This document shows, one piece after another, positions 1-10,960 of a stretch of 64,000 nucleotides of DNA (position 1 is its first letter; every line of letters begins with the position of its first letter). Position numbers and translations under genes: made by a program. The DNA is from Pseudopyrenochaeta lycopersici (lineage: Eukaryota; Ascomycota; Dothideomycetes; Pleosporales; Pseudopyrenochaetaceae), in the NCBI GenBank assembly GCA_003313425.1, contig NHZP01000095.1, positions 1-64,000 on the forward strand. The letters run 5' to 3'. The notes beneath the pieces were generated by a model. That model was not told where the DNA came from and did not search any database. It saw nothing but the letters and a program-made list of their open reading frames with translations.

Positions 1-1246
1 ATAGTTACTAGCTATAGTAAAAGTAACCTTATTATTTGTATAGGGTTTTAGACTTATGTAGGCTCTAGCACACGACTTTATACTAGAGCTACTTTTTTCC
101 CTTGTCTAAGGAGGATAGAGATTCTGTTACTTATTTAGTAGTTACAGATGTAATCTTTATAGGTTTTACAGGTTTATTAGCCTGTCTTATATAATAGCCT
201 TCTTAGCTGTTTAATAACTTTATCGTACACTAGGCTACTTAGTAGTTGTGTAGACTGCACCTTAAACAGGCGCTGTTCTCTTTTCTTTCTTAGACCTGTT
301 TATATATTCCCTAGAATTCTTTTCTAGGTTTCGCACAGAGCTAGTAAGCTCCTATAGAAGTTATCTAGTCTATCTTATTATTATCTCTTTAGGTTATTAG
401 TTAGCACTGTGTGTTGTACGCGTTGCCTATATAGCTCTTGCTTATAGTAATTCTCTCTACAGCTCTTAAATTTTCTTAGGTTACCCTAGTCTGTTGTATA
501 AACTCTTTGTACATTTCTCTAAATAGTAGTTAATAACCTACTTAGGTTCTTAGCAGCTTACTATTTAAGCTGCTCTTAAGATAGTTAATCTTCTAAACGT
601 AGCTTACGTTATCTAACCTAGCTTTAAGGAGCTTAAGGTTAAATACTTAGATATAAAAGTTAAATTCTGTTCTTCCTTGCTTAGTTATATAGAGGTATTT
701 AAGGGCCTTCTCTCTTACTGTAGGGTCCTTAAAGAAGTTATTAAGGTAGGACTATAGCTTAAAGAGAGATAGCGTTACTAGCTTATTTATAAGGTTTGTT
801 ATATATAGGCTAAGGGCGTTAAACGCTTAGCCTATCGTACGAGTAATAACGTAATTTACTCTGCTGTTATTATCTAGGTAGGCTGCACAGTCTCTGTACA
901 GCTTTACTTAGACCTTTATTTTCTATTAAAGATATTACTTATGTAAGCCTTTCTTAAAGACTTCTACATTTAGCAGTCTTAGTTTCCTAATCTCTTATAC
1001 GGGAGAGTCTTACTATTCTGTTAAAAAGGGGGTAGAGACTGTGCGTGCTATCTGTGTACTGCTTAATTTAGCGACTAAGTTCTTTAGCTCCTAAACTTAG
1101 TTCTGTAATAACTCGTACAGGTAGCTCTGCTGTTAACTAGCTAACTTATTAAGGCTGTCTTATAAGGAGTTAACTGTTACTAATAGATCTTCTGCTAAGA
1201 GTTAGTTATTGCGTAGTTATTAGGGGTCGTGCTAATGCAACTAGTG
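1..1246 (-). pseudogene. RIP-degraded retroelement gag relic, interrupted by the gypsy insertion
   Basis: Read on the minus strand, this AT-rich stretch keeps a gag-like reading sense broken by many TAG/TAA codons. At 227-268 a zinc knuckle is visible as C-x2-C-x4-(H>Y)-x4-C (CLRC...C), which fits a retroelement nucleocapsid. Upstream of it are gag-like segments such as the reading around 640-720 (FNFYI.VFNLKLLKARLDN). The gene runs off the left window edge. On the right it is cut at 1246 by the gypsy element, and matching minus-strand coding sense resumes at 8348. The strand, zinc knuckle and interruption are seen directly; assignment to a Ty3/gypsy-like gag is inference. Confidence 0.55.
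1242..1246. repeat. 5-bp target-site duplication (left copy) of the gypsy element
   Basis: TAGTG directly precedes the 5' LTR, and the same TAGTG directly follows the 3' LTR at 8343-8347. A 5-bp duplication is typical of Ty3/gypsy integration, and it shows that the two LTRs belong to one insertion event. Confidence 0.9.
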
Positions 1247-1697
1247 TGTTACGATCCAAGAAATGAGGGGACGCGCAGCTTAAAAAGGGCTCACTCGTGG
1301 CCTAGGGCTATAACGCATGTGCTAGCCCAATAGGAACTAGTGTCCTAGAAAGCTTGGCGACGGCCCCTATAGGATTCTCTAGGACACTACATGTATCCCA
1401 CAGATCCCATAGAATCCTAGAGAAACCTATAGTAGGATTTATAGGATCCTATAGGACAACCTGTATATAGATTACCACAATAAGCCCCTATAGCTCAGTG
1501 TATTTAACTTAATATTATACTCTATAGTATAGTAATAGTAATACTAATTATTCTTAACCCTTAGTACTCTTTACAGAAGCGCCCTCTTACTATCTTAGTA
1601 TTAAACCCCCTTCTATCTAGTCCCTTACTCTATCCTAGAGAACTAACCTTATAATCTTATTAGCTATCCTTACTAATAGCTTTTAAGATTCTTCACA
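1247..1697 (+). repeat. 5' LTR of the gypsy element
   Basis: This 451-bp sequence aligns end to end without gaps with 7892-8342. I count roughly twenty differences, all transitions, nearly all C/T or G/A at CpA/TpG sites. The first half keeps more C/G than the 3' LTR, while the second half keeps less. Confidence 0.93.
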
Positions 1698-1749
1698 CTT
1701 TAAACACCCCTAAGATAAGTAACACTTATATAGAAAACGCGGCCCACTA

Positions 1750-3930
1750 TGCCACCAGGCCAGGCAACGCTGTCGCTAAACCAGACCTCTTCTATGGAGA
1801 TCAGTTTAAGCTCAAAGAATAGTTACTCCAGTTCAACCTGTTCTTCAAGTTTAATATAACTACTATAGATAACAACGACTAAGCAGTACTTATAACAAGC
1901 TACATAAGGGGCGAAGCTGCTAAGTAGGTAAAGCCTTACTTAGTTAAGTACCTAGCTAAAGAAACTAAACCTAAGGAGCTAATTAAGATGTTTAAAGATA
2001 CAGGAGAATTTAAGACACGCATGCGATAAGCGTTTAGACTGCTAAACAAGACTACTATCGCAGAACGTAAAATCTAAAACATGCGACAAACCTAGTCTGC
2101 AGCTAATTACGCTAACAAGTTTTTAGGGTATGCCAGACAAACTAACTAGAACGAAGACACCCTAAAAACTATATATAAACAAGGTCTAAAAGTAGACGTC
2201 TAGACTAAACTAATGCGCTCCAGCATAGGCATTAACACGCTAGATAACCTAATTAACGAAACTATCTAACTAGATGTAGAGCTTTACGAGCTCCATATGC
2301 GACTTAGAAGACAACTACTAGGACAAATAAAAGAAGATAAGAAACCCTAGAAGGATCGTCGCAATAAGCTAAACAACAGTCGCCTATAATACTAGCACTA
2401 GCTATAAGGAGTACCTAGGCAGTACATATTAGGGGGCCCTAAGGCAATGCATCTAGATAACCTTAATAAGGAAAAGTTAGGTAAGGGCGGGAAGAAAAAA
2501 GAAATAACCTGCTTTAACTATAATAAGAAGGGCTATATAGCTAAGGACTGTAGATAAAAGAATAAGGTAACCCCCTAGATTAATATATTAGCTGTAAAAG
2601 AAGAAAATAGCGATGATAAAATATAGGAAGTTGTCGCAACCTAAGAGGAAGAGGCCTAAGACACAGAGTTGTTACAGCCACCTCTTTAGGAACCTACTAG
2701 GAAAGGGATTCTAGGAACCTAGTATAGCGAAGATAAGGAAGAGAGTAACAGCTCTCTGTCCCTAGTCTACGAAGATACTAAGGAAGACCTTAACAACACT
2801 ATAGTACTCCTAACTAAGGACCAGAAAATAGAGAACTTCTAGAACTAATATTAACTAGGAACCCTAAGGCTATTAACGCCTACAGAAGTAGAAAAAGATA
2901 TTGCAGAACTTAACCGCTAATTATACGCGCAACACATGCACGAAGCATAATATATTAATACGCTAACCCTAGAAGAATAGGAAGCAGCTATAAAATAAGG
3001 AATAAGTATAATTATCCTAGCTAAATAAGTAATGTAAGATATATTGCAGGAATACTATCGTTACCCTGAATATTACACGAAGGTAACATAAGAATAGGTA
3101 GAAAAAGCTAAAGAAGTATAGTAACCTGTAAGCGTTAGGAACGCACTACAGAAACTTTAACGAGCTAGATAAACATAGGTACTAGAACCCCTGGTAGTTA
3201 AGACCCCTAAATACACACTATAACGCTAAACAATGCTACTATTAACATAGGAAGACGCCTTCTATATACCTAGCACTTAGGACCCCGTACGATAAGGGTA
3301 CCTTCAAGTTAATTCCTATAGTAAGATCGTGCTTACAGACAGTAAGAAATAAGACATTTATACTCAGCTTAAACAACAAATGTATTAGGAAGACAATAAA
3401 GAGAACGTTAACCCTAACTAGCTACTTACAGAGGAAGAAGCCAGAAACTACTATAAGCGCGCAGAAGCGGCTTAAACCCTACATACCATGCGCAAAGGAC
3501 TACAGAAACTAGTACCAGACTACTTGATAGATCCACGCAATAAGCAACACGGTGTTATCTACTAGTCTTTCTACACCACAGACCTGTGCGCCATATACTA
3601 TTTAAGTAAGACAGAACAGAGATACTTCCCTCACTTGTTTCACTAATACAAATATTAATAGTATAATTATCCTAAAGTCAAGTGCGATAACCACCTATAG
3701 GATAAGAGGACTGTCCTCTACTTCCTAGGAAACGACGACCTTGCAGCTACTATAGCGATGCAGCTAGTCTTTAATAGGGAATGTAATCAGCGACAATAGC
3801 AAACATGCCTTAACTCTAACTACCTTAAGCACAAAGACATTAAGATACTAAACAGGTATTAGGAGGAGCCTTTTTTAGAATCGCGCCTACTAATAGGCAA
3901 GCATCGCGAACTCTATGTGTAATAGGCGCA
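1750..3930 (+). pseudogene. gag relic of the gypsy element
   Basis: The first about 100 bases are nearly free of RIP and read as a gag N-terminus (KPDLFYGDQFKLKE, then a TAG where Trp is expected). Downstream the same frame shows capsid-like sequence and then a CCHC zinc knuckle at 2510-2551, read as CFNYNKKGYIAKDC, in which the second Cys is now Tyr (TGT>TAT) and the His is Tyr (CAT>TAT). Both changes are RIP-type. Stops occur every few codons after about 1830. The boundary with pol near 3.93 kb is approximate. Confidence 0.8.
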
Positions 3931-3939
3931 TAAGGACTC

Positions 3940-6900
3940 CTTAAGCTAAATATTAAGCTTAACAGAAGCTAGATAAAGGCACTAGTAGACTCTAGAGCAC
4001 AACAGAGCTATATTTCTGCGCAAGCGATAGAACAAGCTAGTCTTGTCCTATCGTTAAAATTAGTACTATATCTATTAACAGTAGCCGATAGACAACTAAT
4101 ACTATCAGAGTCTGTAATTACACACGAAGTACAGAACGTGCAACTCATCATCCAGAACTATAGGGAAACGATTAACCTAGACGTCTTTAGACTATCACAA
4201 CATAACGTGATACTAGGACTCCTATAGTTAAGAGAACACAGTCCAGACATAGACTAGAAAAAGAAAAAGTTCTCGTTTAAATACTATAGAACGGACGCAA
4301 CCACAAGTAAACCTGCGCTGCGGCCAAGTACCTAGGTAGATAAGAAGATAACGATTAGAATCCTCACTTTAAATAAGGACAACCTCAAGATATAAGGGTC
4401 CGACTCAGCAGGTACTAATAGGAGGCCCTTAGACTAACAAGCTAGAGTTAAGGAGTAAAGCGTAACTCCAGCAATCCCTAATAAGTATAAAGAATACGAG
4501 TTACTCTTTTAGGAAGAGATAACTATAAAAGTATTACCTAAGCATTAACCCTAGGATTATAAGATTATCCTATAGGAAGGAAAGTAACTAACTTTTAGCC
4601 TAATTTACAGTTTATTAGAAAAAGAACTTAAGACTTTGCGCGAATATATTAAGACGAACTTAAAAAAGGGATTTATTAGGGAATTATAATCGCTAGCAGG
4701 ATACCCTATACTATTTATACTAAAGAAAAATAAGAAGTTAAGACTATACGTTAACTACTAGAAACTTAATAATATTATAATAAACAATTAATACTCTCTA
4801 CTAAATATAGCAGAACTACAGAATTAACTAGCCTTTGCGAAAGTCTTTACGGTATTAGACTTAAGAGGAGCGTACAACCTTATCTGTATAAAGGAAGGCA
4901 AGGAATAGAAGACTGCGTTCAGAACACGCTATAGCTACTATAAGTATATAGTAATACCTTTTAGTCTTACTAACGCACTAGCTACATGCTAGGCACTTAT
5001 TAATAATGTGTTAAGAGAATACCTAGATATATTTATTATTATATACCTTAATAATATCCTTATGTACTCTAATAATCTATAGGAACACATTAAGCACGTT
5101 AAAATAGTTCTTACCTACTTAGGAAGATTTAGGTTGCTGCTTAAACCTAAGAAATGCGAATTCTATAAAGAACAAGTTAAGTTCCTAGGGTGTATAGTAG
5201 GTGCACACAGAGTAAAGATAAGCGAAGAAAAAATAAGAGTAGTAAAAGAATAGCCTAAACCTAAAATAGTTAAAGATATACAGTTATTTATAGGATTTAT
5301 TAACTTTAACTAATAATTTATTAAAGACTTCTCTAAGAAATCTATCCTACTTACTAAACTTACTAGAAAACAGATAAAATAGGAATAGGGAAATAAATAA
5401 AGAAAAGCATTCTAGATACTTAAGGAAGCCTACATTATACTACTAGTATTAATCGTATTCTAAACAGGAGAACCCTTACAGTTTAAAATAGATGCCTTAG
5501 ACCTTACACTAGGTGTAATAGCGAAATAAGAACGTAATAGGAAATAGCACCTAATTACCTACTACTCTAGGAAATTCACAGACCCTAAGGAACGCTACAA
5601 CGTACACAACAAGGAGCTTATAGCAGTCGTTAACGCCCTTAACCACTAGCGGATCTACGCAGAGAGCTGCTTAGATCTTACAATATTTACAGATCACAAG
5701 AACTTAGTTAACTTTACTACTACTAAGACCTTAAACTAAAGACAGGTTAGATAGGCTAAAATATCAGGATAATATAAGTTCAAGATTATATACACGCTAA
5801 GAAAGGATAACGGCAGAGCTAACGCTCTCAGCCGCAGATTAGATATCGCAGGAACAAAAGCAATAGTCAGCGATGCTATCCTTTAAGTCAACTAGGATAG
5901 AAGCTTAGGACCTAATAAGTTATTAAACAACACTATAATAATTACGTCTGAGGTACCTAAAGAATTATAAGAAGTAATTATCTAATAACACTATAATAAC
6001 TTAGTACATAGTTACCTAGGAATTAAAAGAACAATAGAACTAATATAATAATACTACAGCTTCAGGAATATAAAGGCTAAGGTCGAACAGTTTATTAAAA
6101 AATGCGCGGACTGTTATAAAAACAAACACAGTACTCACGTACTATATAGAGAAATGCAAGCTATAGAGCTACCTGACAAACCTTAGGCAGACATTTCTAT
6201 AGACTTTATAACAGGGTTACTACTATCTAAAGATTCCGCGATAAGAATTAAGTATAATGCTATCTTTAATATAGTCTGCAGGTTTATAAAAGCAGCAGAA
6301 ATAATACTATTTAGAAACAACTACAACATAGAATAACTAGCGTTTGTTATTCTAGACAGATTGATACGATATTACAGTATACCTAAGTCTATTATTAGTA
6401 ATAGAGACAAGCTCTTTACATCTAACTTCTAGTCCACATTAATAGCCGCGATAGGGACAAAAAGGAAATTATTAACAGCCTATTACCTATAAACAGACAG
6501 ACAGACAGAAAGAATAAACAGAATAATAAAAACCTACCTAAGGATTTACAGTAATTAACAACAAAATAATTAGGTTTCACTATTACTAATAGCATAATTA
6601 GCCTATAATAATAAATTGTCAGAATTAACTAGAAAGACACTATTCTTTACTAACTACAGGAGACACCCTAATCTCTTTATAAAGTTATATCCTAGCAGAA
6701 AAGCTAAAGTAGCTATAAAAACAGCTAAAGAAATAAAGAAAATACACAAACAACTCTAAGAGAATCTTAAGAAAGCATAACGCAACAGTATTACCTACTA
6801 AAACAAGAAAAGAAAAATAGCACCTCAGCTAAAGAAGGGGGATAAAGCATACTTACTTACAAAAAATCTACGCAATAAGTAACTAAGTAAAAGACTTAAC

Positions 6901-7300
6901 CACGTTAAAGTTAGACTATTTTTAGTTAAAGAACAGAATAGACTAGTAAACTATACACTTAAGCTACTACCAGATATAAAGATCTACCCACGCTTCTATA
7001 TCTCTAAGTTAGAACTAGCTAACCCTGCCACACTATTATAGAAAATATTCTAGTACGAACCTAAAGAAGAAAACAAGTTTAAAGTTAAGAAAATCTAGGG
7101 ATACTAACAAAATAGAAGAGTTAACAACCCAGAACCAAGCTTCAGCTACCTAGTTAAATAGAAAGGATACCTAAGCGTAGAGAGTACGTAGGAACTACTA
7201 GAAAACCTAAGAAACTGCTAAGAAAAGATTAGAGAGTATTAGGAAAGGGAGGAAAGAAAGAAAAAGAAACAACGAACCTAGGTAGAAGAGACAGTAGCAC
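3940..7300 (+). pseudogene. pol relic of the gypsy element (protease, RT, RNase H, integrase, chromodomain)
   Basis: The protease has the active site LVDS(G>R)A at about 3981-3996. RT motifs run from about 4735, and the catalytic box at 5041-5070 reads IYLNNILMYS, i.e. YxDD with both Asp mutated to Asn by G>A changes. RNase H (with FTDHKNL) is at about 5470-5850. Integrase spans about 5970-6700, with CADC of the zinc finger near 6104 and IDFITGLL following. A chromodomain signature (YLVK.KGYLSVEST.ELLENL) is at about 7090-7230. Every domain carries in-frame TAG/TAA. The domain order supports a chromovirus, and the protein is not functional. Confidence 0.9.
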
Positions 7301-7352
7301 TGCTACTACTCCCAAAGTTAGCTACCCCAGGAAGCAGATCACTATCCTCTAG

Positions 7353-7772
7353 TTATGTCGGCATAAACACGCTCCAGTCCAGAGCCAGAGTGCCCAGCAT
7401 AAGACCTTCCTTAAGGTTAGCAATCTCCTGCCCTAATACTTCCGCCGCCTTAAGGGCCTCAATCTCTTCTACGTACCAACCCAAAACGTCCACTAGACTT
7501 TGCTCACGCTTCTAAAGAAACTCCTTTTATTTACGCAAACAACTACGTTTAGAACGAGCGGCTAGCAACGCGCTCAGCGCCTTCTCTTCCGCTGCCTTAG
7601 CCTCTGCCTCTTAAGCTTCTAGACAATATATCTCCTTATCTAGCTTAGAATAGTTCGGCAACAGAATATTAACTAGTTTACAAAGCTTATTACTATTACA
7701 ATAGTAATTACCACACTCTTTCTTTAATAATAACATCCAGCACTCCTAGCCCTGCTTTACGTAATAACCGCA
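7353..7772 (-). pseudogene. Antisense ORF relic in the gypsy element: Zn2Cys6-like cysteine cluster plus coiled coil
   Basis: On the strand opposite gag-pol, about 139 codons stay in one frame from 7772 to a stop at 7353-7355 with no indel. There are about four internal TAG/TAA codons, each explicable by RIP. The N-terminal part holds cysteines in the pattern C-x2-(C>Y)-x6-C-x8-C-x2-(C>Y)-x7-C, reminiscent of a Zn2Cys6 cluster. The C-terminal two thirds is rich in Ala, Glu, Lys and Leu (EAEAKAAEEKALSALLAARS) and probably coiled coil. It ends LALDWSVFMPT. I know of similar cysteine-plus-coiled-coil proteins in fungal genomes but not of an assigned function. The frame and composition are seen; the zinc binding is inferred. 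Confidence 0.6.
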
Positions 7773-7891
7773 GGCAACTATAGCTAACTAGCTAACGCGA
7801 TTTATTTAATCTCTAAGGTTATAACGTTGTAGAGTACTCTTAGAACTTATTAGTTAGTTTATAGGGACATAAACAGTAGGAGGGGGGATAG

Positions 7892-8342
7892 TGTTACGAT
7901 CTAAGAAATAAGGGGACGCGCAGCTTAAAAAGGGCTCACTCGTAGCCTAGGGCTATAACGTATGTGCTAGCCTAATAGGAACTAGTGTCCTAGAAAGCTT
8001 AGCGACGGCCCCTATAGGATTCTCTAGGACACTACATGTATCCCACAGATCCCATAGAATCCTAGAGAAACCTATAGTAGGATTTATAGGATCCTATAGG
8101 ACAACCTGTATATAGATTACCACAATAAGCCCCTATAGCTTAGTATATTTAACTTAATATTATACTCTACAGTATAGTAATAGCAATACTAATTATTCTT
8201 AACCCTTAGTACTCTTTACAGAAGCGCCCTCTTACTGTCTTAGTATTAAACCCCCTTCCATCTAGTCCCTCACTCTATCCCGGAGAACCAACCTTGCAAT
8301 CTTATTAGCTATCCTCACCAATAGCTTTTAAGATTCTTCACA
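7892..8342 (+). repeat. 3' LTR of the gypsy element
   Basis: This is the direct copy of 1247-1697, preceded by the polypurine tract at about 7879-7888 and followed by the TAGTG duplication at 8343-8347. Confidence 0.93.
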
Positions 8343-8347
8343 TAGTG

Positions 8348-8500
8348 TTGCTAAGGTGCGTGCTGGTGCAGCTAGTATTGCTGCTGTCCTAAGGCTCCTG
8401 TTATCTGCATCTAGTGCTCTTATTATTGTACCTTGTACGCTTGTTAGTTTAAGGGCCCTTAGTGTCCGTCTATTATTTTTTTTAGGTTATTAATCTTTCT
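8348..8500 (-). pseudogene. Displaced N-terminal part of the minus-strand gag relic
   Basis: Read on the minus strand, about 8345-8470 gives an open segment (TSVQGTIIRALDADNRS followed by LRTAAILAAPARTLATL). After the target duplication it would continue directly into the minus-strand gag at 1246. This supports the view that the gypsy element split an older gag. From 8500 to 8755 I see no coding sense, only an inverted repeat, TCGTACAAGT at 8614-8623 against ACTTGTACGA at 8652-8661. Confidence 0.4.
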
Positions 8501-8774
8501 CCTTATATTATAGGCGAAGAGGCCTAACTAATAAGTATGTATTTGTCCTATACTATAGAAGGAGAAAGATAGGGAAGAGGTTACAGGTATCCTTAGAGGA
8601 TATATATATATATTCGTACAAGTAAAGAGGAACGTGCTCCTCTAGCTGCTAACTTGTACGAGCTAATAAGAAAAGGGGGCAGAGGAGATTAAGGAGTTCT
8701 TTCCCCGTGCGATAGTAGCGAAGCCTCTCCTGCTTAAAGGGCGCAGCCCATTACACACTGCAAATTGTAAAGTA

Positions 8775-9845
8775 ATACATAGAAGCGGGCGGGAAGCGTA
8801 GAGACATCGCTATCTACACAGATAATTAAGCCGCTATCTAGTTAGTAGTAAAAGCGGAAGGAAGATTAGGAGCCTACATTCTTAAGGAAATCGCACGCTA
8901 GGTCTAGCAGCTCTAGGACATTGGACGACTGGTAACAGTCTGTTAGGTCCTAGCTTACGTAGGAATCCCTAGAAATAAAGCGGCGGACTATGCAGCTAAG
9001 GAAGTAACTAGATAGAGGGCGGACGGCCGCTAACGCGTACTAGCGGACGGTCCCCTAACATTATACCTACTAAAGTCTACACTTAGGAGATAGTATAAGA
9101 CGTAAGCATAGATTATATAGGCAGACAGCTAGAAAGCTAATACTAAAAGTAGAACTACGTACAGGCTCACACTATAGCTAAATAAGAAAGTGCTGTAACT
9201 CTACGAGAGGCTAAGTAAACGCTAGAGTGCCCTGTTAGTACAGATGCGAATAGAAAATATTAGACTAAAGGACTTTCTCTTTAACTAAAGAGTACTAGAA
9301 GTTATTAGCCTAAGGTGCGAGTGCAGAGAGTAGAGACAGACTACTGCGCATATCCTCCTCTACTGTAGGATCTATAAGAACCTCTGCGACTAGGTATTTG
9401 GAAACCTCTCTAGACGACATAACCTCTAGGTCGTCCTAAATAAGCTATAGCTAGCTACTAAAGCTATTAAATTTATAGAGTAGACGCAGATCCTTAGGTA
9501 AATAGGGATTAGAGACGCGTAAACGACAGCTGAGTGCTAGGGGGAGACTAGAAGTATTACGGCTGCAAAGATAAGGTAAGCGCCTCTACGAACCTAGAAT
9601 CGCAGTATTTAGTTAGTAGAACTAGTATCTAGATAGGTTGGGCAAAGCATATTTAGATAATGGTTAAAGGGAAACAGCAAGCCGCTAGGGACAGATGGCT
9701 CTCGTTTTCGAGGGTGACGTGAGGCGGCGCGGAACAACGTTACCGCGACGCGTCGGCTGTCCGCTAAGCCTGCCAGCCGGGCATAGCTGTGGAGATTACG
9801 GCTGAAACCGAGTAGGATATAATCAATCAATCAATCATCAATCAC
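8775..9845 (+). mobile_element. 5'-truncated Tad-like LINE fragment (RNase H and C-terminal region)
   Basis: The region from about 8790 reads as a LINE RNase H (AIYTDN.AAI...AEGRLGAYILKEIAR) and a C-terminal cysteine motif (C.C...QTTAHILLYC near 9315-9370), with many TAG/TAA stops. It is collinear with the second LINE at 54.4-56.7 kb: near 9600-9760 the two share long stretches such as the one preceding CGACGCGTCGGCTGTCCGCTA. The 3' end finishes in an AATC-rich simple repeat at about 9824-9845, a typical LINE tail. Truncation at the 5' end is normal for LINE copies. Confidence 0.8.
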
Positions 9846-9948
9846 TTATTATAGATCTTAATTCTAGTAATTTTAAAAACAAAACGCCTTGAAGGTCGCA
9901 GTAAAGGTGGCCGTTATGGCGCTATTGCTGAGGTTGTCCCAGTCTTTG

Positions 9949-10147
9949 TGTCAGATACATGCTACTCTACCAGGCAGTGTCAGTAGTAGGCAATATAGTA
10001 GGGCCGATACGACGGAAGTTCCGGAAGTATAAAAGGCAAGAGAACACAGGAGATAGAACTGCAGAACAGACACAATCATGATCAAGACATAATCCATCAT
10101 CGCAATCATTAATTTCTAAAAAGCCCATTTCAGCATCTTATCTGACA
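9949..10147 (+). repeat. LTR-like 199-bp repeat with TGTCAGATA...TATCTGACA ends
   Basis: It begins TGTCAGATAC, ends TTATCTGACA and contains a TATA-like box (TATAAAAG) near 10028, so it resembles a solo LTR. Related copies with the same ends lie at 25.5-26.3 kb. No convincing target duplication was found. I see no gene in 9846-9948. Confidence 0.55.
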
Positions 10148-10229
10148 ACAATACAGTATCGCGTACCCTCACTGCTGTGCTGTAGATCTAACAGCATACT
10201 CTTTCCAGGCACGCACCTTGTATCTGACA
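10148..10229 (-). repeat. Inverted fragment of the 25.5-kb LTR-like repeat
   Basis: The reverse complement of this stretch nearly matches 25494-25575, including GTGCGTGCCTGGAAAGAGTA and GTACGCGATACTGT. It abuts the preceding LTR-like repeat, suggesting one copy inserted into another. From 10230 to 10960 I see no supportable gene; 10290-10600 is GC-normal but its open frames have no recognisable domain. Confidence 0.6.
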
Positions 10230-10872
10230 ACTTAAGAAGATATTAATCTTTAAAGTAAGTATATTTTGCTAAATTTTGGTGTAAAAGTACTTGCGTTACC
10301 GTGGGACTTGCGTTACGAGGTGAACTTCGGTACGTGGGTGGCAGCGTTGACGTTGCGCCACATTTTCTCGCATTCGCATTCAGAAACACGTGCATGCCCC
10401 TCCCCACCTTTTTTGGCCAGCTCAGGTCCTTTCTGGCAGCTATTCCCCGGTCGGCAGCTCATGAACGGTCCGCCAACCGCCTCGGATAATGGATGGCGCC
10501 GTGCCGAACGAGATTTGCAGCGATGGCCTTGCTTCCTTCGCACCCCAATGGTATGCGAACGTGCGCCGGCTTCGTATCAAGCACGATTTGATTGGAAGAT
10601 CTATTAGGCGATTTAAAATGGATCGAAGTCAAGTGCTTGGGCTCGGCTGTGGCTAGCAGATTTATGGCCGCCTTGCCGTTTCGCTGCTAGCCTGTCAAAC
10701 AAGCCTGCGTTTGCGCGTCGATGCGATGCGATGCAACGATCGACTGTCGGCCATATAGGCCGTATAGACCGTATCATTCATGGCCTCCTAAATGACTGAC
10801 CCATAGGACTTATGTGTTGGTAGCGAGCCGCGGGTCCTGAGTCTCTGAAATGCCCGCCTTCCGGGTCGTGCT

Positions 10873-10883
10873 TTGCATAAAAG
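10873..10883 (+). promoter_or_regulatory. TATA-like element upstream of the P450 gene
   Basis: TTGCATAAAAGG lies about 80 bp before the P450 start codon, a plausible core promoter position. This is inference from sequence and spacing only. Confidence 0.35.
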
Positions 10884-10960
10884 GAACGGCGTTACCCACC
10901 CGAGGCACACAGCGACAGGTTTTGCATTTTTCTTCAATACCCATAGCTCATCTCAACACC

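Larger units (their letters stand above)
1247..8342 (+). mobile_element. Complete Ty3/gypsy chromovirus-type LTR retrotransposon, RIP-inactivated
   Basis: The element is 7,096 bp long. Two 451-bp LTRs in direct orientation start with TGTTACGAT and end with CTTCACA, and are flanked by TAGTG duplications. Between them, in order, are gag with a CCHC knuckle, aspartic protease, reverse transcriptase, RNase H, integrase and a C-terminal chromodomain. This order (RT before integrase, with a chromodomain) defines Ty3/gypsy chromoviruses. A purine-rich tract at about 7879-7888 lies just before the 3' LTR, as expected for a plus-strand primer. All reading frames are riddled with TAG/TAA, so it is dead. 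It landed inside an older minus-strand gag relic. An antisense reading frame between the chromodomain and the 3' LTR is listed separately. Confidence 0.93.

Noticed and set aside
10266..10607. 113-codon frame upstream of the P450 gene as a gene
   Set aside because: Overlapping open frames on both strands, no domain, GC-normal DNA where such frames arise by chance.
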